Notes under the pieces: generated by a model | Databases searched by the model: none | Told to the model about the DNA's origin: nothing | Seen by the model: only the letters and a program-made list of their open reading frames with translations | From: Candidatus Cloacimonadota bacterium | Lineage (GTDB): Bacteria; Cloacimonadota; Cloacimonadia; Cloacimonadales; Cloacimonadaceae | Length of the DNA stretch: 64,000 nucleotides | Direction of reading: 5' to 3' | NCBI GenBank assembly: GCA_023228125.1 | Contig: JALOBT010000006.1 | Span: 1-64,000 of the forward strand | In this document: positions 51,860 to 60,041 of the stretch, piece by piece | How positions within the stretch are numbered: the stretch's first letter is position 1 | Layout of the letters: the number at the start of each line of letters is the position of its first letter | Position numbers and translations under genes: made by a program

Positions 51860-53281
51860 ATGACCAAAGGCAAAGTGCTAATCCTTGAAGACGATATCGT
51901 CCTGGCGGATCAGATCGCCTTGGTGCTGAAACGTTATTTCTATGAAGTCCTGATCACAGCAAATTCTGATCTGTTTTTTGAAGAACTCCGGGTCTTCAAT
52001 CCCGATGTTATCCTTTTGGATGTGTATCTGGTGGGCAGCAAGCTCAACGGCATCCAAGTGCTCAAACAGCTCAAAGAAAAGATGGATTTGAACTATAAAG
52101 TCATCGTCATCTCTGGCGAAGTAACTTCTGCCCAGGCAAAAGAGATACGCACTCTGGGAGCCTATCACTTTATCGAAAAAGGCAGTAATTTTAGCATCAA
52201 TCAACTGCTTTTACATATAGACAATGCCATCACCCTGAAGCATCAGGAAGAAGAGCATATCGGCCTGCAGATCGAATACATCAATCTCAAAAAACAATTT
52301 ACCCGCTCCTTCCCCTTCATCGGAGAAAGTCCGGCGATCAAAAAAGTGCGTGAGCAAATCCACAAATTGGCGGAAGTGAATGAAGACCTTTTCCTGATCG
52401 GAGAAACCGGTACAGGTAAGGAGGTGGCGGCAAATTATTATTACATCAGCTCCAGCCGTTTTGGCAAAGTCTTCCACACCTTGAATTGCTCCGCCCTCAC
52501 CGAGACTTTGATCGAAAGTGAGCTGTTTGGCCATGTCAAAGGTAGCTTTGGAAATTCTGATCGCAATAAAACTGGATTCTTTGAAGAATGCAGTGATGGC
52601 CTGCTCTTTTTGGACGAGGTCACCAATCTCTCCCTGGTTTCCCAATCCAAGATTCTGCGCGCTATTGAAAACAAAGAGATTCAAGTGGTGGGCGGCTCGA
52701 TGAAGAAAGTAAATACCCGCCTTATCTTTGCTTCAAATGCGAAAATGAGCGTGCTGGCGAATCCTGATAAGTTCAGACGCGATCTCTTTTTCAGGATCGA
52801 AGGCAACATAGTGGAGCTGCCTCCCCTGCGGGAACGTGAAGAAGACATCTTGCTCTTGATGAGCTTTTTCCTTACCAATTTTTCCCACAAATACAATATC
52901 AATGATCAGCTTGATCTTACCACCCTCAAGGATGATCTGCTCAGCTACGCCTGGCCCGGTAATATCCGCGAGCTTAGAAACTTCTGTAAGTTCATTATGA
53001 TAAATGAAAAGAGCATTACCAATGCCACCATTTTGAAGCACCTCAAACAGCGCATGAACGAAGACCATAACCCTCAGGAAGTGGATAATTCCAAATACAT
53101 GCAAATCCATAACCTCAAAGACAGCATGGTAGAATACGAAAGAGACTATCTGATTCACCAGCTCGAACGCAATAAATGGCATGTAACCAATACGGCAAGA
53201 AACATCGGCATCGAACGCACCACTTTGTATAAAAAGATCAAGCAATTTGGCATCCATGCCCCTGCAGAAGCAAAGGACTAA
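51860..53281 (+). CDS. NtrC-type response regulator with altered GAFTGA loop
   Basis: A 473-residue regulator. The receiver domain (1-125) has phospho-acceptor Asp54 and the acidic pair Asp11-Asp12. The AAA+ domain (about 155-385) has Walker A GETGTGKE (181-188) and Walker B LLFLDEV. The C-terminal Fis-type helix-turn-helix (about 430-465) reads WHVTNTARNIGIERTTLYKKI. At the sigma-54 contact loop the sequence is GSFGNS (228-233) in place of GAFTGA, so the essential Thr is Gly. It may therefore not activate sigma-54 polymerase, or may use a variant contact. No sensor kinase is adjacent. It is translated with the glucan genes and YbbR. Confidence 0.9.
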   Translation: MTKGKVLILEDDIVLADQIALVLKRYFYEVLITANSDLFFEELRVFNPDVILLDVYLVGSKLNGIQVLKQLKEKMDLNYKVIVISGEVTSAQAKEIRTLGAYHFIEKGSNFSINQLLLHIDNAITLKHQEEEHIGLQIEYINLKKQFTRSFPFIGESPAIKKVREQIHKLAEVNEDLFLIGETGTGKEVAANYYYISSSRFGKVFHTLNCSALTETLIESELFGHVKGSFGNSDRNKTGFFEECSDGLLFLDEVTNLSLVSQSKILRAIENKEIQVVGGSMKKVNTRLIFASNAKMSVLANPDKFRRDLFFRIEGNIVELPPLREREEDILLLMSFFLTNFSHKYNINDQLDLTTLKDDLLSYAWPGNIRELRNFCKFIMINEKSITNATILKHLKQRMNEDHNPQEVDNSKYMQIHNLKDSMVEYERDYLIHQLERNKWHVTNTARNIGIERTTLYKKIKQFGIHAPAEAKD

Positions 53282-53283
53282 AT

Positions 53284-54147
53284 ATGCTGAAGGATAATCT
53301 CGGTCTGCGCCTCTTCGCCTTGTTATTGGCTATATTCTTATGGCTGCAATCCGCCTTGATCTCAGAGCAGCGCAGTGTGGTATCTCTACCTATCAATTTG
53401 CTTTCCGTGCCGCAAAACATCACCCTGGAGAATTTCCCCAGCTCGATCCCTTTTGCTGTGCGCGGCAAAGGCCTGGATATTATCCGTTTGATGATGGCCA
53501 AGCCCAGAGTGAATATAGATGCCAGTAAGATCACTCCGAATACAGACGTAATATCCTTGCAGGACTATTCCATAGACTTGCCTGATAATATCAATGTGAG
53601 CCTGCTGGGCCCTGCTGAATCCGACCAATTGACCATTCAGGCCGATATCTTTCATCAAAAGGTAGTTCCAGTCCAGCTTGACTTTGAAAACGCCTATACT
53701 GAGAACCGCTTCAAAGAATTACGCTATAATATCGATCCAGATCGCGTGACCATCTTTGGCCAAAAAAAGAGAATTAGGAACGTGAATGCCATCCTTACCA
53801 AGAAGGTGGATCAAGAGACTTTGACAAATGACAGCGCCGAACTGAAGCTCAATATCCCTGCGGATATCACAAGCTCTGAAACTAAGGTTTTACTCACCAT
53901 TTCCGGCGCAGATCAGGCCACCCGTGTCTTTCCCAATATAGCTTTACCAGCAGGCTATCTACCTGCCCGGGTGGCAGTAAGATTGCAAGCACCGGCCGCT
54001 GCGTTGGATGCTGTAAAGCCGAATCAAATCACAGCCCGGGTGAGTGATAAGGCGGATGAAAATGGACTTTATACGGTGGAGCTTACTCTGCCCGAAGGCA
54101 CCCAGGCCATTGCTATCACCCCCAGTAAGGTGCGAGCTCGTAAATGA
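53284..54147 (+). CDS. YbbR-domain membrane-anchored protein
   Basis: A 287-residue protein with an N-terminal signal anchor (about residues 6-25) and tandem YbbR-like beta domains in the periplasm (about 30-280). In Firmicutes YbbR/CdaR regulates the diadenylate cyclase CdaA. No cdaA gene is next to it here, so a c-di-AMP role is only possible. It begins two bases after the regulator's stop and overlaps tsaD by four bases (ATGA), so all three are likely co-expressed. Confidence 0.82.
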   Translation: MLKDNLGLRLFALLLAIFLWLQSALISEQRSVVSLPINLLSVPQNITLENFPSSIPFAVRGKGLDIIRLMMAKPRVNIDASKITPNTDVISLQDYSIDLPDNINVSLLGPAESDQLTIQADIFHQKVVPVQLDFENAYTENRFKELRYNIDPDRVTIFGQKKRIRNVNAILTKKVDQETLTNDSAELKLNIPADITSSETKVLLTISGADQATRVFPNIALPAGYLPARVAVRLQAPAAALDAVKPNQITARVSDKADENGLYTVELTLPEGTQAIAITPSKVRARK

Positions 54148-55154
54148 GCCTGATCTTATCCTTTGAATCATCATGTGATGACACCTCCGTGGCAATCCTC
54201 AATACCGATTATGAAGTTTTGGTAAATCTGATTTCCAGCCAACCGGAGCATCTGGATTTTGGCGGAGTACTACCCGAGCTGGCCTCCCGTCTGCACATGA
54301 AAAACATCATGCACATGACCCAGATTGCCCTGCAGAAGGCGAACACCAGCCTGAGTGAGATAGATGCCATCGCAGTATCCATAAATCCAGGATTGATCGG
54401 CTCTCTGATCGTGGGTCTGGCCTTTGCCAAAGCTCTGGCCTGGAGCCTGCAAAGGCCGCTGATCACAGTGAACCATCTTCTCAGCCATATCTTTGCAAAT
54501 TACATTGATCATCCAGATCTGAAACCGCCCTTTTTGGCTCTGGTTGTTTCTGGCGGGCACACAGAACTTGTAGATTTCAAGAGTGCTACAGATTTTGAGA
54601 TCGTAGGCAAGACCCTTGATGACGCGGCAGGGGAAACCTTTGACAAAGCAGCCAAGCTCCTGGGTCTGGGCTTTCCCGGAGGTCCGATTATCGATGAACT
54701 TGCGAGTGGGGGAGATGCTGGATTCGTCAAATTACCAAATCCTTTGCCTCAAAAGGATAACTATAATTTTAGTTATAGCGGCCTGAAAACTGCGATCAGG
54801 ACTTACATTATCAGCCAAAGCCCGGAATACCTGCAAGAACATGAATCTGATATTGCGGCCAGCATCCAGGCAGCCATCATCCGTCCCTTGATCTCAAAAA
54901 CCATCCGAAAGGCCAGAGAACTTCATCATCGCCAAATCCTCATCGCTGGAGGCGTGGCGGCAAATTCCGCCCTGCGTGTCGAGCTGCTACAGCAAGCTGC
55001 CAAATACGATATCAAGGTCTTTTTCCCATCTCTCAAGCTCTGTATGGACAATGCCGCCATGGTCGCAGCGGCTGCTATACCAAAATTCAAAGCCGGCCTT
55101 TTTGCCGATCTTTCGGTAAATGCCAATTCCATCAAAGGCACGAAGCTGCTATAG
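54144..55154 (+). CDS. tsaD: tRNA N6-adenosine threonylcarbamoyltransferase
   Basis: Transfers the threonylcarbamoyl group to A37 of ANN-decoding tRNAs, together with TsaB and TsaE. The 336 residues match the family. The N-terminus LSFESSCDDTSVAIL is the ASKHA phosphate loop. The metal-binding His pair is in TVNHLLSHI. ALVVSGGHTELV, KTLDDAAGETFDKAA and a late LCMDNAAMVAAAA complete the signature. It overlaps the YbbR gene. It is an essential housekeeping gene embedded at the end of the glucan/regulator operon. Confidence 0.97.
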   Translation: MSLILSFESSCDDTSVAILNTDYEVLVNLISSQPEHLDFGGVLPELASRLHMKNIMHMTQIALQKANTSLSEIDAIAVSINPGLIGSLIVGLAFAKALAWSLQRPLITVNHLLSHIFANYIDHPDLKPPFLALVVSGGHTELVDFKSATDFEIVGKTLDDAAGETFDKAAKLLGLGFPGGPIIDELASGGDAGFVKLPNPLPQKDNYNFSYSGLKTAIRTYIISQSPEYLQEHESDIAASIQAAIIRPLISKTIRKARELHHRQILIAGGVAANSALRVELLQQAAKYDIKVFFPSLKLCMDNAAMVAAAAIPKFKAGLFADLSVNANSIKGTKLL

Positions 55155-55190
55155 CTCTTCCTGGATTATCAAAGCTAAACGGGTTTTAGA

Positions 55191-56063
55191 ATGGATTCAC
55201 CACAAAGTTCAAATCATAAGTATCCAGGTTTTTTAACCATAGACGTTGAGGATTATTATCATATCCTCGGGGTAAGCGGTACGCCTCCGGTTCAGCACTG
55301 GGACAAGCTAAACTCCCGCGTAGAGCTTGGAATGCAGAAGTATTTTGAGCTTTTGGAGCAGAAAAACATCAAGGCTACGCTGTTCTTTTTGGGCTATATT
55401 GCCTCAAAGCATCCGCAATTGGTTCGCAAAGCAGTGGAGCTTGGACACGAGATCGCCTCTCATGGCATGTATCATCAACAGATAGGCATACTTGGTCAAA
55501 AGGCGTTTTATCGTGATGCTCTGGATTCCCGCAAACTCCTGGAAGACATCTCAGGAAAGCAGCTCAGAGGCTGGCGAAGCCCCGGATTCTCCATCGGAAA
55601 AGACACTCCCTGGTTTTTTGACACGCTCAGCGAGGCGGGCTATTCCTACGATTCCTCCATCACGCCATACAACAAGTCGCACAGAATGCTCTGTGGAGGT
55701 TCCCTAAGGCCAGAGTTTATCTCTACCCAGTCCGGCAAGATCCTGGAATTTCCCATCACAGTAATAAAGATAGGCCAGCTCAGGCTTAGTATGTTTGGGG
55801 GTGGTTATCTGCGTTTCTTCCCCTACTGGCTGATTTCCCTGATGAAAGAACGCGTCCTTAGCACTTATCCACTCACCATATACATCCATCCCCGTGAGCT
55901 GGATCCTCATCACCCGCAGCTTGAGATGAACCTCAAACGCAGATTCATGAGCTATGTGAATATGGACTCAGTTCCCGCAAAGCTTGAAATGCTTTTGGAT
56001 GCCACGAATTATCTGACTTTGGGAGATTATTATGATTTGCTCACAACCGAAAAGCAGCAATAA
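55191..56063 (+). CDS. Polysaccharide deacetylase (NodB fold, DUF3473-like)
   Basis: A carbohydrate esterase family 4-like protein of 290 residues. Motif 1 is LTIDVEDYYHI (Asp18, Asp21 region). Motif 2 is EIASHGMYHQQ with two metal-binding His residues. Motif 3 is WRSPGFSIG. The C-terminal part, with YIHPRELDPHHPQ, is typical of the DUF3473 group often found in exopolysaccharide loci. No signal peptide is seen, so it acts on a cytoplasmic lipid-linked or nucleotide sugar, or is released otherwise. It overlaps the methyltransferase gene by 32 bases. Only a weak ribosome site precedes ATG 55191. Confidence 0.9.
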   Translation: MDSPQSSNHKYPGFLTIDVEDYYHILGVSGTPPVQHWDKLNSRVELGMQKYFELLEQKNIKATLFFLGYIASKHPQLVRKAVELGHEIASHGMYHQQIGILGQKAFYRDALDSRKLLEDISGKQLRGWRSPGFSIGKDTPWFFDTLSEAGYSYDSSITPYNKSHRMLCGGSLRPEFISTQSGKILEFPITVIKIGQLRLSMFGGGYLRFFPYWLISLMKERVLSTYPLTIYIHPRELDPHHPQLEMNLKRRFMSYVNMDSVPAKLEMLLDATNYLTLGDYYDLLTTEKQQ

Positions 56064-56697
56064 AATTACCTCAAAATTCTTTGATGGCTATGCCCAGGAT
56101 TTTGATTCCATTTACGGAAGCGGGAAAAGTAGGTTCTCACGTTTTGTGAACCGGTATCTTCGCCAAAGCATTGTTAGGCGTTTTGAACTAACTCTGATGG
56201 CCTGCCAGGATTTAGAGGACAAAAGTATCCTCGATGTGGGATGCGGCCCAGGGCACTACTGCTTAGCGCTTGCCAGGAAAGGTGCAAAGAGGGTGTATGG
56301 GATCGATTTCGCGCCCCAGATGATAGCTCTGGCCTCACAAAAAGCCCTTGAGAATAAGGTGCAGGATGTCTGCCACTTTGAAGTCAGGGATTTCTTCAGC
56401 ATTTCTGAGGAGCAGTACCATTACCTGATTATGATGGGGTTCATGGACTACATCGAAGACGCCCGGGCCTGTGTGGAAAAAGCTATGGCACTGTGCCTGG
56501 AAAAGGCATTCTTCAGTTTTCCCGTTTCTGGTGGTTTGCTGGCCTGGCAGAGAAAGCTGCGCTACAGATCGAAGTGTCCGCTCTATATGTATTCATACCA
56601 GGATATTCAAAGCCTTTTCCGCTCCATTCCAGGCCTGCGGTTCAAGATCCGCAAGATCGACCGCGACTTTTGGGTGGAAGCCTGGAAGCAGAGCTGA
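56032..56697 (+). CDS. Class I SAM-dependent methyltransferase
   Basis: A Rossmann-fold methyltransferase of 221 residues. Motif I is ILDVGCGPGHYCLAL (about residues 64-78). VYGIDFAPQMIALA follows with the acidic SAM-binding residue. The start at ATG 56032 has GGGAG upstream even though it lies inside the deacetylase gene; the 32-base overlap is unusual but the frame and ribosome site are convincing. The target may be a sugar, given its coupling to a deacetylase, or another small molecule. No subfamily is assigned. Confidence 0.85.
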   Translation: MICSQPKSSNKITSKFFDGYAQDFDSIYGSGKSRFSRFVNRYLRQSIVRRFELTLMACQDLEDKSILDVGCGPGHYCLALARKGAKRVYGIDFAPQMIALASQKALENKVQDVCHFEVRDFFSISEEQYHYLIMMGFMDYIEDARACVEKAMALCLEKAFFSFPVSGGLLAWQRKLRYRSKCPLYMYSYQDIQSLFRSIPGLRFKIRKIDRDFWVEAWKQS

Positions 56698-56735
56698 AGA
56701 GTCCAGATTCGATTTTCACAGAAAGAGGCATTATC

Positions 56736-58199
56736 TCACTTGCAATATACTATCTTGTTGCGGTATTTGCTTCCCTTGATATCTTCGCTGTGCACATAGT
56801 AAATGCCGCTGCTACCCAGGCTTTTTGCAGAAGGTAAATATGCTTCATCATAAAGCAATTGTCCGCGCAGATTGTAGATGCGCACCCGCTTTAGCTGGGC
56901 GCAGGAGCTATCCTTCAATACGGCATCTTGAGTAAGGGGATTGGGGTACAAGGCCAATTCTGGAGTTTGAATATGGGTATCATCCAGATTGTGGGTGGGC
57001 TGGGTAAAGAGCTCATCAAGCGCAAAATATTGCGGCTCTTGAGTATAAGCAGCATAGTAGGGAGTAGCATTTGCCCAAAGCAAGGCATTCTGAGAGGGGA
57101 TGTATTGGATCATCATCAAATTGCTGCTAACTCCCCCAGCCCCTTTCATGATCTGCCACTGCCGTGGCATATCCACTTTGTCACTTACGGCCAGCGAATC
57201 AGCAATCCTGGCATATCTCCCACAATATGCAGCATCGGTTAGCAGCCTGAAATGATTGGTCGCAGCCAGATTATCTCCGGCAATGCCACTGTTTTCTGCC
57301 TGCCCTCTGCGCACTGTACCAGTATTGTTGGTTTCCACGATGTAGGCGCGGGAGGAATCTGGCCATTCTTGAACATTATGGATGATGCTGCCGGAGAGAT
57401 GATTCCCAGTGAAAAGCGCCGAAAAGACATCCTCCGTGCTGTACAGGCCATCACCATTAAAATCCCGGCGTTCGATGCCACTGCGCAGGTCCAGTAATAC
57501 TGTGCTGAGCTCATCGTCATCAACGTTTGGATGTGCATTTCCCACATTCAGAAATACTGCTGCCTGCGCTTCGTTGATCGCAGAAAGAGCTCCTATCAAT
57601 CCCGGATATCCAAAACTTAGCCAGGGCATCTCATCCACTTCGCTGGGATGATGCACAGTAAGCACCGAATTGTTGATCAGCGTTTGCGATCGTGTCCAAT
57701 CCAAAAGGCGGGTAATCTGCAGTTTTCCCTGCAAATCAGGATCACTGAGCGTAGCATTTCCCCAGCTTGACAGGGATGAGCAGGCTATTTGCCCTGTAGC
57801 CAGATCCACCACGGCATTTACAAAGAGCAAATCACTTACATTCAGATCGCGGCCCAAACCCTGATGATACATGTCCGTTCCAGACTCCTGCATTCCGGTA
57901 ATAATCCCTTGAACCTCTTGCAGATAGCGGGCATCCACTACAAAGTGATTCTGGTAATATTGCAGATAGCTGTTGTAGATGGCGGGGCTGTTGCTCATCG
58001 CGCTCGCAAAGAAATATTCCCGGAACACAGCCATGATCTGCTCACCCATCAGATATCCCATCGCCTGACCGCGCTCGTAATGCGTCCCCCACACGTGTAA
58101 GAGATAGCGATCTCCCAGATCATCGATTCTGCCATTCACCGCCAGCAAAGCGTTTCCGCTCAGCCATATAATCAAAGCAATAATTAGTATTTTTTTCAT
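56736..58199 (-). CDS. Secreted C45/Ntn-type hydrolase with T9SS sorting domain
   Basis: A 487-residue protein from ATG 58199, with AGAGG five bases upstream; an in-frame GTG lies two codons earlier. Signal peptide residues 1-20 end NALLA. The body resembles peptidase C45/acyl-coenzyme-A:6-APA acyltransferase-like or phospholipase-B-like Ntn hydrolases: GTHYERGQAMGYLMG at the N-terminus and the presumed nucleophile Cys140 in GQIACSSLSSWGN. A calcium-loop-like DFNGDGLYSTEDVF occurs near residue 250. The last 80 residues are a T9SS sorting domain (YPNPL, then VRIYNLRGQLLYDE). The substrate is unknown. Confidence 0.85.
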   Translation of the reverse strand: MKKILIIALIIWLSGNALLAVNGRIDDLGDRYLLHVWGTHYERGQAMGYLMGEQIMAVFREYFFASAMSNSPAIYNSYLQYYQNHFVVDARYLQEVQGIITGMQESGTDMYHQGLGRDLNVSDLLFVNAVVDLATGQIACSSLSSWGNATLSDPDLQGKLQITRLLDWTRSQTLINNSVLTVHHPSEVDEMPWLSFGYPGLIGALSAINEAQAAVFLNVGNAHPNVDDDELSTVLLDLRSGIERRDFNGDGLYSTEDVFSALFTGNHLSGSIIHNVQEWPDSSRAYIVETNNTGTVRRGQAENSGIAGDNLAATNHFRLLTDAAYCGRYARIADSLAVSDKVDMPRQWQIMKGAGGVSSNLMMIQYIPSQNALLWANATPYYAAYTQEPQYFALDELFTQPTHNLDDTHIQTPELALYPNPLTQDAVLKDSSCAQLKRVRIYNLRGQLLYDEAYLPSAKSLGSSGIYYVHSEDIKGSKYRNKIVYCK

Positions 58200-58380
58200 A
58201 TTCACCTCTGTGGCGATTTCAAATCAGAGGCTCCACCTGTCAAGACAAAACTCGCACAAGAGCAATATAATCTTGCAAATCTATGTATATCTTTCCCAAG
58301 AGCTTTGCCTGCACTCAAGGATCCATAACTGTCTATGCTCTGGGGATGCAATGATTATGCCCTAAACCATGGTTAAAATA

Positions 58381-58456
58381 TGGAGCGGGCAACGGGACTC
58401 GAACCCGCGACCCCCAGCTTGGGAAGCTAATGCTCTACCAACTGAGCTATGCCCGC
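58381..58456 (-). tRNA. tRNA-Gly (anticodon CCC)
   Basis: On the minus strand the cloverleaf is complete. The acceptor GCGGGCA (58456-58450) pairs with TGCCCGC. The D arm is GCTC..GAGC. The anticodon loop is TTCCCAA with anticodon CCC, so it reads GGG codons. The T arm is GCGGG-TTCGAGT-CCCGT. The discriminator is T, and CCA is encoded (58383-58381). Two U·G pairs occur at the top of the anticodon stem. The gene is isolated. Confidence 0.95.
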
Positions 58457-58581
58457 TCACTATGATCACACTCAAAATAACCTGCCTAAATGTCAAGAGT
58501 TTTTACAAGCTCATTGAATATTTAAAAGTCAGACAGCATAGTGTCCACGCATAGAAAGCCCGGTCTTTGAAGTGATGTCTC

Positions 58582-58805
58582 AAAGGTTGGTGCAGATTCC
58601 AAGTTATAATTTTTAAGATTGTTTGAAAAAGTTTCTATCTTTTCGTTTGGTGTTATCTTACTGAGGCCAAATGCTTTCAGGCTTAGTTATATTTCTTCCA
58701 GGACTGGTCTGCACCCCTTTGTTGTGGTAAAGATACCGTGGGGAAAAAGGGTTTGTCATTGCTTATGCTTACTATCGGTAAGAGCCCAACCCGATGTCCA
58801 CGGTA
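58582..58805. other. Intergenic region with nested inverted repeats, possible structured RNA
   Basis: Within the 430-base gap 58457-58886 I see two nested structures. First, AAAGG-(TT)-GGTGCAGA (58582-58596) pairs with TCTGCACCCCTTT (58708-58720), enclosing a hairpin CTGAGGCC/GGCTTAG (58661-58686). Second, TACCGTGG (58734-58741) pairs with CCACGGTA (58798-58805), enclosing GGGTT/AACCC and a CTTAC/GTAAG hairpin (58768-58782). No protein-coding frame is convincing. No known RNA family is recognised. Strand is undetermined. Confidence 0.35.
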
Positions 58806-58833
58806 CTCAGTAGCGCAGAATTGATAACCAAAA

Positions 58834-58857
58834 AACCCGGAGCAATCCCCGGGTTTT
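58834..58857 (-). terminator. Terminator of the solute-binding protein gene
   Basis: On the minus strand AACCCGG, loop, CCGGGTT followed by six T. It starts about 30 bases after the stop at 58887. On the plus strand the same hairpin has a shorter T tract and might end a transcript from the structured region. Confidence 0.75.
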
Positions 58858-58886
58858 ATATATGCGATCTCTTTGTTTATGGGATA

Positions 58887-59627
58887 TTAATTCTCTTTCA
58901 TCCATTTACTCTTTAATTCAGCCAGTACTCCCGTCTCTTCCAAAACCTCAAAGGCTTTGCTCCAGGCTTTCACAATCTCTTTTTTGGTGGATAGCGAAAA
59001 GCCGATGTAATACTGCGTGCTGGAGAATGTGAAGGCGCGAATCAGGCTATCGGGCTTCAGCCCTGCGTCCTTGATCAGGGATTTTGCCGTGATATCTGTG
59101 AGCAGCACGGCATTAGCCTTTCCGGAGGCCACCATTTGGATGCTCTCCTCATGGGAAGCGGTGGGGATCAGATTTTTAAAGCCCAGATCCAACAATTGTT
59201 GTTCGGCAAACCAATTGGATACGATGGCAATGGAGCCCAGCTTTTTGGCATCCTCAAGCTTGGTGATTTTGAGCTTGGACTCTGCTTTTACGTAGAAGCC
59301 GGCGCTATTCTCCCCCAAAGGACCCACCCACTGGAAGTTCTTCTCGCGGAGGGGGGTGCGTTCAATGGTGTAAATGACTGTGTTTTCTTCTTTCAATGCT
59401 CTTTGGTAAGCAGACTCCCAAGTGAGTAGTTTGATGGGATGCTTTGTCCCGAGTACTTTCATGAGTTCACGCACGATATCTGTGGCGTATCCGCTCACTT
59501 CTTCGCCCACGGCGAAGGTGAGAGGGGGATATTCTTCTGTGAAAATCTGCAGGTTTCCCTTGTAAGCCTCGGCAAACAGGAATAGACAGCAGCTTAGGGC
59601 AGCAATAATCAGAAACATTCTTTGCAT
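58887..59627 (-). CDS. Extracellular solute-binding protein, family 3
   Basis: A 246-residue periplasmic binding protein with a signal peptide (about residues 1-20). The type II fold of amino-acid ABC binding proteins is visible: EEYPPLTFAVGEEVSGYATDI, FQWVGPLGE, and a C-terminal KAFEVLEETGVLAELKSKW. The ligand is probably polar (amino acid or similar). No permease or ATPase gene is nearby, so it either serves a remote transporter or acts as a sensor domain. GGAG precedes ATG 59627, and the terminator lies downstream. Confidence 0.9.
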   Translation of the reverse strand: MQRMFLIIAALSCCLFLFAEAYKGNLQIFTEEYPPLTFAVGEEVSGYATDIVRELMKVLGTKHPIKLLTWESAYQRALKEENTVIYTIERTPLREKNFQWVGPLGENSAGFYVKAESKLKITKLEDAKKLGSIAIVSNWFAEQQLLDLGFKNLIPTASHEESIQMVASGKANAVLLTDITAKSLIKDAGLKPDSLIRAFTFSSTQYYIGFSLSTKKEIVKAWSKAFEVLEETGVLAELKSKWMKEN

Positions 59628-59671
59628 GGTTTCTCCTTCTTTGGCACATTCATATTTGATGCTAAGCCATG

Positions 59672-59710
59672 AATCGCAGATCCTGGGGTGAAATCCACAA
59701 ATCGCAGATC
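59672..59710. repeat. Pair of 11-bp direct repeats
   Basis: AATCGCAGATC occurs at 59672-59682 and again at 59700-59710, a period of 28 bases, upstream of the solute-binding protein gene. A possible regulator site or repeat debris. The rest of the 59628-59987 gap holds no gene that I can support. Confidence 0.35.
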
Positions 59711-59987
59711 AGGCTTTTTTGAAGACCTGATTTCAGGGCTTCGCCTTATACAATACCTGGTAAGCAGGGGATAGGGCTCCCGCTTACCTCGCAATACACT
59801 TATTATCTATTTAACAGATAGCTTGTTACGGCTCTCTGCGTTTACTCACGTATCTCTTTTGTATATGCATAAATGGAGCCACTATAGCTAATCTTTTATT
59901 AAGCTATCCAAAGCATTGAATGAAAACGCTATACGGTTTTATTGGGGTGCCAATATTTGCCGGAAAACAAAAGAAAGCCTGAGTGCA

Positions 59988-60031
59988 TTGCGATATCGCA
60001 AAGAGTAAGCGCAAGACGATGCGATATCGCA
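59988..60031 (+). promoter_or_regulatory. Paired palindromic operators upstream of an orphan gene
   Basis: A perfect 14-bp palindrome TTGCGATATCGCAA (59988-60001) is followed by TGCGATATCGCA (60020-60031). The centres are 31 bp apart, close to three helical turns. The wider context (about 20 bp, including AAGAGTAA versus AGAGGTAA) is also repeated, so it may be a tandem duplication. The second palindrome ends 10 bases before the ATG at 60042. Confidence 0.5.
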
Positions 60032-60041
60032 AGAGGTAAAT

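Noticed and set aside
58369..58554. Open frame of 61 codons over the tRNA gene
   Set aside because: It reads through the complement of tRNA-Gly and gives the peptide pattern typical of tRNA shadows (SGQRDSNPRPPAWE). The tRNA cloverleaf is complete, so this is not a gene.
58734..58857. RNase P RNA or tmRNA in the gap beside tRNA-Gly
   Set aside because: A GGTAAGAGC stretch recalls RNase P RNA, but the conserved GAGGAAAGTCC and other core segments are missing; tmRNA tRNA-like ends are also absent.
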